This document shows positions 6,223 to 12,147 of a stretch of DNA of 28,435 nt, one piece after another; position 1 is the stretch's first letter, and each line of letters starts with the position of its first letter. Position numbers and translations under genes: made by a program. This DNA comes from a virus: IMG/VR virus record IMGVR_UViG_3300005253_000227, positions 1-28,435 of that record. The stretch is one strand, 5' to 3'. The notes under the pieces are model-generated. The model was not told the origin of the DNA. It saw only the letters and a list, made by a program, of their open reading frames with translations, and searched no databases.

Positions 6223-6257
6223 AAGGGGAGGTTTAAGGAGACCTCCCCTTCTTTATT
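6223..6257 (+). terminator. Rho-independent-type terminator of the short unit
   Basis: AAGGGGAGGT (6223-6232) pairs perfectly with ACCTCCCCTT (6241-6250), loop of eight bases, followed by CTTTATT. The ten-pair GC-rich stem is strong; the U-tract is short. Confidence 0.65.
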
Positions 6258-6295
6258 GACGCACTGTAGTCCAATTCTGAGCGTTTATATATGAT

Positions 6296-6324
6296 TTGTG
6301 TAGGATGGTATTAAGTGGTATAAT
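6296..6324 (+). promoter_or_regulatory. Predicted promoter of the packaging block, extended -10
   Basis: TTGTGT (6296-6301), 17 bases, perfect TATAAT (6319-6324) with the extended TG at 6316-6317. The core GTGGTATAATAGT recurs before the scaffold gene (17575-17587). The predicted start falls at about 6331, the first base before the outer stem of the RNA element at 6332-6437. Confidence 0.65.
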
Positions 6325-6331
6325 AGTGGTA

Positions 6332-6437
6332 TGAGTTGGTGTCCTACATAATCGATCAGTCGAAAGTGCAGAACTGAGGACTGCCATATAGACATAAGCC
6401 TCACTGAGTAGGGCAGTATAAAGATCGAGCCAACTCA
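6332..6437 (+). ncRNA. Candidate structured leader RNA
   Basis: The ends pair: TGAGTTGGT (6332-6340) with GCCAACTCA (6429-6437; one T-G pair). Directly inside on the 3' side, TCGATC (6352-6357) pairs with GATCGA (6423-6428), leaving an 11-base bulge. A third stem ACTGCC/GGCAGT (6380-6385/6412-6417) is nested inside. The outer stem begins at the predicted transcription start. No open reading frame of note runs through it on the plus strand. It could be a cis leader of the packaging block or a free small RNA; I do not match it to a known RNA class. Confidence 0.4.
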
Positions 6438-6496
6438 CATATAGCCTGAGAGTTTCATCGTCTTAGAGAGATGTAGGGAATGGGAGAGATGGATAA

Positions 6497-6563
6497 GCTT
6501 GTATTCAAGCGTGTATCATCGGCCACGTACTGAAGCATTAAAGAAGCATAAGAACTAATGCTT
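6497..6563 (+). other. Two further leader hairpins before the terS-like gene
   Basis: GCTTG/CAAGC with loop TATT (6497-6510), and AAGCATTA/TAATGCTT (6533-6540/6556-6563) with a 15-base loop. The second ends 24 bases before the terS start. Neither has a U-run, so they are not obvious terminators. The bases 6438-6586 otherwise hold nothing I recognise. Confidence 0.35.
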
Positions 6564-6586
6564 ATCAAATATAAAGAGAGGAACTA

Positions 6587-6952
6587 ATGAAAGGCTTTCA
6601 ACCAGGTAATAAGATAGGAGCTAAGGGTAGACCTAAAAAAATTAAATCCCAAGTCAAAGACTGGATACAAGAACACCCCTATGCCGTAGCTGAACTCATG
6701 CAAGCTCTATACGAAGCCGGTATTGAAGGTGATACTGAATCTGCTAAATACGTTATAGATAGAATCAAAGGTAAGCCTACGGCTCATACTGATATTACTT
6801 CAGACGGTGAGGCCCTGGGGGTCGGGGTTGTGACCAGGATTAATGAACTCATGGCAGTAAGGAGACGTGAATTAGGAATAGGATACAAGATGTTATCAGG
6901 AGGGGAAGATGCCACTATCAAAGAAGAGGATGAGGAAACGCAAGAAGACTGA
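6587..6952 (+). CDS. Terminase small subunit-like protein (DUF5681-type N-terminus)
   Basis: ATG 6587 behind AGAGAGGAACTA. The N-terminus FQPGNKIGAKGRPKK (4-18) is the basic GRP motif typical of DUF5681 and phage small-terminase-like proteins. It is followed by a helical segment (WIQEHPYAVAELMQALYEAG), a second helix with SAKYVIDRIKGKP (about 52-64), and a very acidic tail. It is the first gene of the packaging block and lies about 1.3 kb before terL. Small terminases bind the packaging-initiation site on DNA and regulate the large subunit; the role here is inferred from motif and position, since no crystal-structure-type HTH is certain. Confidence 0.65.
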   Translation: MKGFQPGNKIGAKGRPKKIKSQVKDWIQEHPYAVAELMQALYEAGIEGDTESAKYVIDRIKGKPTAHTDITSDGEALGVGVVTRINELMAVRRRELGIGYKMLSGGEDATIKEEDEETQED

Positions 6953-7172
6953 TAGAATTCAAACCCAAACAGGTTTGACTAAAGGGGAAGCTTTACTTAA
7001 AAAGATATTAAAACCTACTAAGAAGCGAGACTGTACAGGTTTGACAGCAGCACCATTATACAACCCCAGTATTCACAAGCCAGGTGATACAGTAATGATG
7101 TATAAAGGGAAAGGGTTAGTAACTACCATCATCCCTGAGCTTGATGCAGATGGTAATGTTATACCTGATTAG
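6909..7172 (+). CDS. Basic hypothetical protein, 87 aa
   Basis: ATG 6909 has a very good ribosome site (AGGAGGGG at 6898-6905) and overlaps the terS-like gene by 44 bases in another frame. The first 40 residues are extremely basic (MPLSKKRMRKRKKTDRIQTQ), suggesting nucleic-acid contact; the C-terminus (YKGKGLVTTIIPELDADGN) is beta-like. The overlap with the acidic tail of the previous gene explains the opposite charge bias of the two. Function unknown. Confidence 0.6.
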   Translation: MPLSKKRMRKRKKTDRIQTQTGLTKGEALLKKILKPTKKRDCTGLTAAPLYNPSIHKPGDTVMMYKGKGLVTTIIPELDADGNVIPD

Positions 7173-7200
7173 CTTTACGTAATGCTTATAGTGCGCCCTC

Positions 7201-7212
7201 GAACATATGTTC
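7201..7212. promoter_or_regulatory. Perfect 12-base palindrome before tRNA-Tyr
   Basis: GAACATATGTTC at 7201-7212 is a perfect inverted repeat, ending one base before the tRNA acceptor stem. It could be an operator or simply affect tRNA 5' processing. Confidence 0.35.
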
Positions 7213-7213
7213 T

Positions 7214-7301
7214 GGGTAAGCGGCAGAGACGGGGAGCTGCGCCAGTCTGTAGAACTGGTGGACTTGTGCCTGAGTAGATTCAAATCCTATCTTACCCACC
7301 A
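7214..7301 (+). tRNA. tRNA-Tyr (anticodon GTA)
   Basis: Acceptor stem GGGTAAG (7214-7220) pairs with CTTACCC (7291-7297); discriminator A 7298; CCA encoded at 7299-7301. D stem GCAG/CTGC (7223-7226/7237-7240); anticodon stem CCAGT/ACTGG (7242-7246/7254-7258) with loop CTGTAGA and anticodon GTA at 7249-7251. A 15-base variable region (7259-7273) fits the long-arm class of bacterial tRNA-Tyr. The T loop is TTCAAAT (7279-7285). Oddities: position 8 is C instead of T, and the closing T-stem pair is A-C (7278/7286). It probably supplements host Tyr decoding. Confidence 0.85.
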
Positions 7302-7450
7302 CATACTACTCATACCCTTGTGCCTACCCTGTCACGTGGACTACACAGCCTTAGACACTCACTTCATACATCATCACTAATACAATCAATACCCAATCAC
7401 CATATACCACTAATATTAACAATACTATCAATCTACCCCAATAAACGGAT
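7302..7450 (+). other. Non-coding, G-poor, C/A-rich stretch after the tRNA
   Basis: About 150 bases with very few G on the plus strand and many YC dinucleotides (CATACTACTCATACCC, TCAATACCCAATCACC). The open frame across it (MPTLSRGLHSL...) has no ribosome site and low-complexity composition, so I do not call a gene. An unstructured C-rich, G-poor RNA is what a Rho loading site looks like; this may be a Rho-dependent terminator for the upstream unit. Confidence 0.35.
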
Positions 7451-7482
7451 AAGTTATTTTTCCAATTTACTTAACATAATAC

Positions 7483-7511
7483 TTGACAGAGAATATAGAA
7501 AGGGATACGAT
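7483..7511 (+). promoter_or_regulatory. Predicted promoter of the 60-aa gene
   Basis: TTGACA (7483-7488), 17 bases, TACGAT (7506-7511; four of six matches). It is preceded by AATAC, as is the promoter at 7735. It lies 14 bases before the start codon at 7525. Confidence 0.5.
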
Positions 7512-7524
7512 AAGGAGGCAAGAG

Positions 7525-7707
7525 ATGGGAATGATTCAGATTCATGGTATGGAAGAGAAGCTTACTGCATGGATAGCGGAAAGGGACTGGTTGGAAATAT
7601 ACCACGAAAAGGATGAACAAGGGGATAAAATAAGGTACTTAACACCCCAGGGTAATATAGTATGGGTAGACATCTTGCCAGATGGGTCGATAGTCGTAAT
7701 GGCTTGA
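7525..7707 (+). CDS. Small hypothetical protein, 60 aa
   Basis: ATG 7525 has a perfect AAGGAGG site at 7512-7518, so this start is preferred over the in-frame TTG at 7483, which is part of the -35 box. The product MGMIQIHGMEEKLTAWIAER... is a compact alpha/beta protein ending in a beta-hairpin-like segment (GNIVWVDILPDGSIVVMA). No family recognised. Confidence 0.6.
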   Translation: MGMIQIHGMEEKLTAWIAERDWLEIYHEKDEQGDKIRYLTPQGNIVWVDILPDGSIVVMA

Positions 7708-7734
7708 CCCCATTCAGGTTATTTTTACTAATAC

Positions 7735-7763
7735 TTGACAGACCTTACAGGAAGGTATATGAT
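7735..7763 (+). promoter_or_regulatory. Predicted promoter of the 51-aa gene
   Basis: TTGACA (7735-7740), 17 bases, TATGAT (7758-7763; five of six). The flank TAATACTTGACAGA is nearly the same as at the 7483 promoter (CATAATACTTGACAGA), so the two small genes have matched promoters. Confidence 0.6.
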
Positions 7764-7784
7764 ACAAATAAGAGATATTTTGAT

Positions 7785-7940
7785 ATGAATAAACTTAATA
7801 GAGCCATCGGTTATATAATCGATAAAGACCATGAGAGGTTGACTAATAAGTTCCGAGAGATTATTTCTGTGCACAGAAATAAAAACGAGTACAATCTCGC
7901 TATATATTTAGAGTGGGACTGGTACGTAAGGGGGAATTAA
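7785..7940 (+). CDS. Small hypothetical protein, 51 aa
   Basis: The frame is open from 7662, but its upstream part crosses the promoter; ATG 7785 lies about 15 bases after the predicted transcription start and gives MNKLNRAIGYIIDKDHERLT... The protein is charged with an aromatic C-terminus (YLEWDWYVRGN). The ribosome site is weak (AAGAGAT). It abuts the next gene without a gap. Confidence 0.5.
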   Translation: MNKLNRAIGYIIDKDHERLTNKFREIISVHRNKNEYNLAIYLEWDWYVRGN

Positions 7941-8210
7941 ATGGAGAACGTATATTTTCACGGAGGCTGGTTTTTGGATGTTGCAATGGACGGTTATTGG
8001 TACAGACCTGCGGGAAACTATGTTGTGGGAGAGTTATCCGATAGGAGTGGTTGGACTTTCATTTCAAACACAGAGGCGATGCAACTTGTAAGGCGTTTAG
8101 ACGAAGACGGTTTGATAAAGCCACGGTTAGATGAGAGATTGCGGGGTGAAGACCTTAAAATTACTCACAGGCTTTTAGACCTTTTAACTCAATCTATAAA
8201 GGGTGGATGA
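7941..8210 (+). CDS. Hypothetical protein, 89 aa
   Basis: ATG 7941 immediately follows the previous TAA, with AAGGGGG upstream. The N-terminal half is rich in aromatic residues and glycine (YFHGGWFLDVAMDGYWYRPA), the C-terminal half is helical (LVRRLDEDGLIKPRLDERLR). No domain recognised. It precedes terL by three bases. Confidence 0.6.
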   Translation: MENVYFHGGWFLDVAMDGYWYRPAGNYVVGELSDRSGWTFISNTEAMQLVRRLDEDGLIKPRLDERLRGEDLKITHRLLDLLTQSIKGG

Positions 8211-8213
8211 TAA

Positions 8214-9644
8214 GTGAATAAATCAGAAAAAGAAAACACAATCATAGAAATGGGCAACGATATATTCGCCTTTCTTAAGTTTGTTAAGATACAAGAGCCC
8301 GGACATCTGGCGTTGCCTTACATATTATGGCCTCACCTGATCGACTTTTATAACATTCTTGAGAAGTATAAGTTAATTGATTTGATAAAAGCCAAACAAA
8401 TTGGTATTTCTTGGGCATTAGCGATTTACGCCCTGTGGAAGATTTACACTCTCCCTGGTTGGAATGTATTGGAAATCTCGAAGGGGCAATCCGAGTCCAT
8501 ACAACTATTAGATAAATCACGGATTATCTACCTTAATCTACCCGAATGGATGCAGGTGTATACATTGGAACCCAATTCAGCAGAGAAGTTTGGCTTTAAA
8601 GAGAACAGTTCAAGGATTACCGCACTGTCCTCAACTGAAACCGCAGGTATCGGTGAGACCGCTGGAACAGTAATACATGATGAATCTGATTTCCATGACT
8701 GTTATGAGGTGAATTTATCTCATACTCGTGCTACAGTCGCCGATAGTGCAGAAAGACAACTCATCTCCGTCTCAACAGTGGATAAAACCAAACCCGATAG
8801 TTATTTTAAGACTCATTGGAAAGCAGCCGAAAACGGAGAGAACGGGTTTAAATCTCTTTTCTATGGTTATGACGTCAGGCCTGACCGTGGAGAGGGGTTT
8901 TATGCACAATTAGTTAAAGAGAATAAAGATACCCCGTGGGTCGTGGAAGCCAACTATCCCAGAACTGTAAAAGAAGCCCTTTCACCCATGTCAGCACAAT
9001 CCTGCTTCGATGGGGATGTTATGGAGCAACTTTGGGATAATAGGATGGAGCAGCCCGAAGTAAAACAGAACCATATCTACATCTTGTGTCCTCGCAGTGT
9101 TGGAACACAATATATAGCGGGTATAGACGTTGGGGAAGGTGTGGGATTGGATTACTCCTGTCTTACTATTGCCGGTGTAAGAGGATTGACCGCAGAGGTA
9201 GTGGCGGCGATTTACACTAATACACTAGGAACGGACTCATTTGCCTTTGATTGTGATAAGTTATGCCATGAATATGATGCTCCCTTGTTAATCGTGGATA
9301 ACATCGGTGTAGGAAGGGCGGTATGTGATAAATTAGAGTCGTTGGGATATCCCAACCTCTATTTCGAGCATGAAAAGAAGGTGGGATATTCCTTGACTCG
9401 ACCTAAGAAAAGAGAACTAGCTGTTAAATTAGTTGAAAAAATAAATGACGGGAGTTTAGCAACTCGCTGGTCACCACAGATAAAGGAACTTATGGAATAC
9501 CAGTGGATAAACGGGTATCCAGAGCCTACTAGTAGAACACACGGTGATACAATCATCCCCTTAATGTTTATAAGCGAGTTCCTGGAAGAGATTGGTATTG
9601 CAGAGCCAGCATCTATGTATGTCGCGGGAAAAAAGATATGGTAA
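8214..9644 (+). CDS. terL: Terminase large subunit (ATPase and nuclease)
   Basis: GTG start at 8214 behind GGGTGG. The 476-residue product is the DNA packaging motor. ATPase domain: Walker A variant KAKQIGISW (59-67), Walker B TVIHDE (152-157) and coupling-type motif SVST (185-188). Nuclease domain of the RNase H-like fold: D305 in IAGIDVGEG, D362 in IVDNIGVG and D445 in HGDTII. Length and order of motifs are normal for tailed phages. Packaging strategy (cos or headful) cannot be read from this alone. Confidence 0.95.
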   Translation: MNKSEKENTIIEMGNDIFAFLKFVKIQEPGHLALPYILWPHLIDFYNILEKYKLIDLIKAKQIGISWALAIYALWKIYTLPGWNVLEISKGQSESIQLLDKSRIIYLNLPEWMQVYTLEPNSAEKFGFKENSSRITALSSTETAGIGETAGTVIHDESDFHDCYEVNLSHTRATVADSAERQLISVSTVDKTKPDSYFKTHWKAAENGENGFKSLFYGYDVRPDRGEGFYAQLVKENKDTPWVVEANYPRTVKEALSPMSAQSCFDGDVMEQLWDNRMEQPEVKQNHIYILCPRSVGTQYIAGIDVGEGVGLDYSCLTIAGVRGLTAEVVAAIYTNTLGTDSFAFDCDKLCHEYDAPLLIVDNIGVGRAVCDKLESLGYPNLYFEHEKKVGYSLTRPKKRELAVKLVEKINDGSLATRWSPQIKELMEYQWINGYPEPTSRTHGDTIIPLMFISEFLEEIGIAEPASMYVAGKKIW

Positions 9645-9651
9645 TGGCCTG

Positions 9652-9660
9652 TGTTATAAT
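9652..9660 (+). promoter_or_regulatory. Predicted extended -10 promoter after terL
   Basis: TGTTATAAT (TG at 9652-9653, TATAAT 9655-9660) in the context CCTGTGTTATAATGG, close to CCTGTGGTATAATAG before the scaffold gene. No clear -35 box. The predicted start falls at or next to the ATG at 9668. Confidence 0.5.
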
Positions 9661-9667
9661 GGAAGTA

Positions 9668-9835
9668 ATGGAAACTGTATATTGCCCTAAGTGTAGATGT
9701 GGACTCTTTAAACGAGGGTTCATGGGCTATGCTTGTCATATGTGCGGGGTTATCTGGTATATCGCACAGGAAGGGTTTATTTCAGAGAAGAGACTAGCTG
9801 AAATCCATGAGGGCGTTCCATTGGATATAGAATAA
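9668..9835 (+). CDS. Zinc-ribbon protein, 55 aa
   Basis: The frame opens at 9638, overlapping terL by seven bases, but ATG 9668 (METVYCPKCRCGLFKRG) gives the natural zinc-ribbon N-terminus and sits behind GGAAG. CPKC (6-9) and CHMC (23-26) form the metal site, followed by IWYIAQEGFISEKRLAEIHE. If the promoter at 9652-9660 is used, the mRNA would be nearly leaderless. The longer form from 9638 is possible by coupling to terL. Confidence 0.6.
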   Translation: METVYCPKCRCGLFKRGFMGYACHMCGVIWYIAQEGFISEKRLAEIHEGVPLDIE

Positions 9836-10278
9836 TTAGTAGTGGCGGAATAGGTAGACGCAAGCGGAACTCCCAGCCATATAAATGGTAGAGGATGTAA
9901 TGGATGGTAGTAAAATGCCAGAAAATCACAACTTAGGTTCAGAAGTTGCAAGGGAATCGCATCTTTCATACATAATAAAAGAGGTGAAAAAGGTGGAGAA
10001 GAGTGGCCCGCATGGATTATATGTGAGCGATTATCAATGTTCAACAGGAAACAATGTTTTGAGAGGGTGGAACCAAGCCTGTACCTACATTTTGAAACGA
10101 CTAAAAGAAATAAAGTCTGAAATAAAGAGCTAAACCTTGAGAAATTCAATCCAGTGGCTCGTTGGGATACTAACTATACAAACATAGGAGCCATTAACTA
10201 GGTATATCCTGCCCTAGCTGGAAGTGGGATGCGCATACTACATCACGCATCTAGGGTGCAAATCCCTAGCTACTAATT
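9834..10278 (+). ncRNA. Split tRNA-Leu-like element enclosing an ORF
   Basis: The 5' end reads TTAGTAG then TGGCGGAATAGGTAGACGC (9843-9861), the classical tRNA-Leu D-arm sequence. The 3' end has a T-arm-like hairpin CTAGGG-TGCAAAT-CCCTAG (10251-10269) and CTACTAA (10270-10276), which pairs with TTAGTAG; two flanking A-T pairs extend this stem to nine (9834-9842/10270-10278). After the D arm, ACTCCCAGC (9869-9877) pairs with GCTGGAAGT (10217-10225), eight of nine positions, where an anticodon stem should be. A variable-arm-like hairpin GATGCG/CGCATC (10228-10233/10246-10251) follows. The loop closed by that helix is about 340 bases and contains a small ORF. No anticodon or encoded CCA can be assigned. 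It may be an intron-bearing tRNA, a tmRNA-like RNA, or an inactive relic. Confidence 0.5.
9900..10133 (+). CDS. Small hypothetical protein inside the tRNA-like element, 77 aa
   Basis: The frame has ATGs at 9885, 9900 and 9915; 9900 is best placed after AGAGG. The product begins MDGSKMPENHNLGSEVARES, contains SGPHGLYVSDYQCSTGN and ends in a basic helix (YILKRLKEIKSEIKS). Composition looks like a real protein. It has no homing-endonuclease motif (no LAGLIDADG, GIY-YIG or HNH), so it is not a typical intron ORF. It lies wholly in the loop between the two tRNA-like halves. A six-pair hairpin CAACTT/AAGTTG lies within its coding sequence. Confidence 0.5.
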   Translation: MDGSKMPENHNLGSEVARESHLSYIIKEVKKVEKSGPHGLYVSDYQCSTGNNVLRGWNQACTYILKRLKEIKSEIKS

Positions 10279-10287
10279 GAACAAAAG

Positions 10288-10328
10288 GGGCGGGTAAAGC
10301 GTTAGGGCTTACCCGCCCTTATCTATTT
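10288..10328 (+). terminator. Terminator-type hairpin before the portal gene
   Basis: GGGCGGGTAA (10288-10297) pairs perfectly with TTACCCGCCC (10309-10318), loop of 11 bases, followed by TTATCTATTT. It closes the unit starting near 9667. The same GGGCGGGTA/TACCCGCCC stem occurs at 17623-17660. The portal ribosome site (AAGGAGATAGT) follows directly. TAGGGC in the loop (10303-10308) is complementary to GCCCTA at 10211-10216. Confidence 0.65.
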
Positions 10329-10339
10329 AAGGAGATAGT

Positions 10340-11974
10340 ATGGCATTAGACGCAGGTATAATAACAGCACAGGTCTCCACCAAGGAAAGCGAACTTAAAG
10401 ATAGAACCAACAGACAGGACAGGGATTTCAAGAGGTGGCAGTTGGAGACAACTACCAAGAGAGATAGCCTGCGTGATAACGATATAGATATTGTCTCCAA
10501 CGGGTTAAGAACATTTGCTGACGAAGTCCACTCCAAACTAGCATCTGCTGACATGACGATTGCGGTTAGGTTAGCCGAGGCTGAAGGAGATGATAAAAGA
10601 GATGATGTGGGGAAACTAGAGAGATTACTCCAGTTTGCTTTTGAGAAAGGCGATGAGAGGTTAATCTCTCTCCTCCTCCCCCCGCTAAGGGATTTTACAA
10701 TATGGTGTGCCTCTATTCGTGGCTGGGTAGCTGGGAGATATCTTGTTCGTAAGGAAGGGAATGATGTTATCTTTGATTTAATGCCGTGGGACCCTCGGTG
10801 GGTGACCTATGAGGTTAATAAGTGGAGGGCTTATAAGACCTTTCGCAGTAGAGAGGAATTAGAGGAAGATTACAAGAAGAAGATAAATATCCCATTGCAT
10901 TGGTTTAATCCCTTTTCAAAGACTCCTAATAATCTCGCTGTTATTGATTATTGGAAATACGAAAAAAAAGGAGCGACTAACGCAGTAGTTTGCAACAATA
11001 CCTTTCTTAAAGAACCCAAGCACTATGATATATCTATGCCTGTTTTGCTTATGCCTATCGCTACCAGTCCTCTGATTAGAGGACTTTCCCAGTCTGAAGA
11101 CGAGAATTACGGGGATAGTATCTTTGCTCCTATCAGGGACATTAGTAAAAAGCGTGACCAGTTTGGTTCTATAATCGCTACCCACGCTAATTTAAGGGCA
11201 AAACAACCATTACTTCACTATCATGATGCTGGTATACCTGAAATTAAGAGTACCATCCAAACGGCAGACGGGGTGCTTAATCTTGTTAGGGGGAAGCAGG
11301 AAATCAAACCTACCCCCATGGAGGATATTGCCCCTACTGTGATTGAGATGTTTAACTGGTTCGAGCGAGAGTTTGAAAAGGGTTCTCTGCCAACTGTGGG
11401 CATAAATAATCCCAATCCGCAGTCAGGAACACTACAAAATCTAGTACAGGAAGCACGGAATATCGTCTTTAACCCACAACTAAGATTATTGAATACCTAT
11501 TATGCAGGGATATGCCGTTTAATAGAGGAGCAGTTAATAAGTAATGGAATTAAAGTCGATGTTCAGACTATACAGGATAATAAATACTATACAACCCAGG
11601 TTACACCAGTTGATTTGAAGAAACCCCACATAATCAAGGTTGAGTTCTCCACAGGAACTCCGTGGTCACAGATGGATAAAGCACAGCAAGCCCAGATGCT
11701 TAGAGACCTCGGGTTACCTATTGAGTGGGTGTGGGAGAATATCCTGAAAATTCAAGACCCGAAGATGCTGGGTGATTTGGCAGCGATAGAACTCTTTGAG
11801 CATAGCCCGAAGGGTGCGAAGAAAAAGGCTGCCGAAGCTCTAATAAGATTGCGGGGTGACGAGGTAGCTGCGGAGTCCCTGGTCAGGGAGTTGGATAGGG
11901 AGGAAACACAGGAGGATATGGCTATTGAGCAAATGGCTTTCGGCGGGGAAGAAGAACCACCAGAGGGATTCTAA
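10340..11974 (+). CDS. Portal protein
   Basis: ATG 10340 behind AAGGAGATAGT. The 544-residue product sits directly after the packaging block and has the features of a tailed-phage portal: a helical N-terminus, a central wing with WDPRWVTYEVNKWRAYKTF (around 150-168), a region of PIRDISKKRDQFGSIIATHA near residues 255-275, where a stem/clip-type helix is expected, and an acidic C-terminal tail (EEEPPEGF). Portals form the dodecameric ring at the head vertex through which terL pumps DNA. Family assignment rests on size, order and pattern rather than one diagnostic motif. Confidence 0.8.
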   Translation: MALDAGIITAQVSTKESELKDRTNRQDRDFKRWQLETTTKRDSLRDNDIDIVSNGLRTFADEVHSKLASADMTIAVRLAEAEGDDKRDDVGKLERLLQFAFEKGDERLISLLLPPLRDFTIWCASIRGWVAGRYLVRKEGNDVIFDLMPWDPRWVTYEVNKWRAYKTFRSREELEEDYKKKINIPLHWFNPFSKTPNNLAVIDYWKYEKKGATNAVVCNNTFLKEPKHYDISMPVLLMPIATSPLIRGLSQSEDENYGDSIFAPIRDISKKRDQFGSIIATHANLRAKQPLLHYHDAGIPEIKSTIQTADGVLNLVRGKQEIKPTPMEDIAPTVIEMFNWFEREFEKGSLPTVGINNPNPQSGTLQNLVQEARNIVFNPQLRLLNTYYAGICRLIEEQLISNGIKVDVQTIQDNKYYTTQVTPVDLKKPHIIKVEFSTGTPWSQMDKAQQAQMLRDLGLPIEWVWENILKIQDPKMLGDLAAIELFEHSPKGAKKKAAEALIRLRGDEVAAESLVRELDREETQEDMAIEQMAFGGEEEPPEGF

Positions 11975-12147
11975 TGGTATTGGGTCCTTATAAGTTTGAG
12001 CGCAAAAGACACAGATTAGGTGAGTTCCCTAGACCACCTCAACCTGGTCTCCAGCCCAACCGTCTCCCTCCGATACAGGGATGGGGGAATGGTACTGATT
12101 ACTGGCAGGATGTGTTTGAAAGTTATAAAAAGAGGCAGAAGAAATGA
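11974..12147 (+). CDS. Small Pro-rich hypothetical protein, 57 aa
   Basis: Starts in a TAATG overlap with the portal stop and ends in an ATGA overlap with the next gene. The product MVLGPYKFERKRHRLGEFPR... is basic and proline-rich (PRPPQPGLQPNRLPPIQGWG) and probably extended. It is too short for the usual gene finders, but the coupling on both sides supports it. Function unknown; position suggests a virion or assembly accessory. Confidence 0.6.
   Translation: MVLGPYKFERKRHRLGEFPRPPQPGLQPNRLPPIQGWGNGTDYWQDVFESYKKRQKK

Noticed and set aside
6253-6438. 61-codon ORF on the minus strand in the control hub
   Set aside because: It has no ribosome site, lies opposite the predicted promoter and the structured RNA, and its composition is not protein-like.
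7320-7616. 98-codon plus-strand ORF after the tRNA
   Set aside because: It lacks a ribosome site, begins in a low-complexity G-poor stretch and overlaps the well-supported gene at 7525 in another frame.
9736-10149. 137-codon minus-strand ORF opposite the zinc ribbon and tRNA-like element
   Set aside because: Antisense to two better candidates, no ribosome site, and all neighbours run rightward.
9834-10278. Canonical tmRNA (ssrA)
   Set aside because: The 5' and 3' ends do not show the tRNA-Ala-like consensus with a GU pair, and the 5' end is clearly tRNA-Leu-like; the resemblance is architectural only.
9834-10278. Standard group I intron in tRNA-Leu(UAA)
   Set aside because: The conserved core segments around P4, P7 and the G-binding site were not found, and the 5' exon does not end in a normal anticodon loop.
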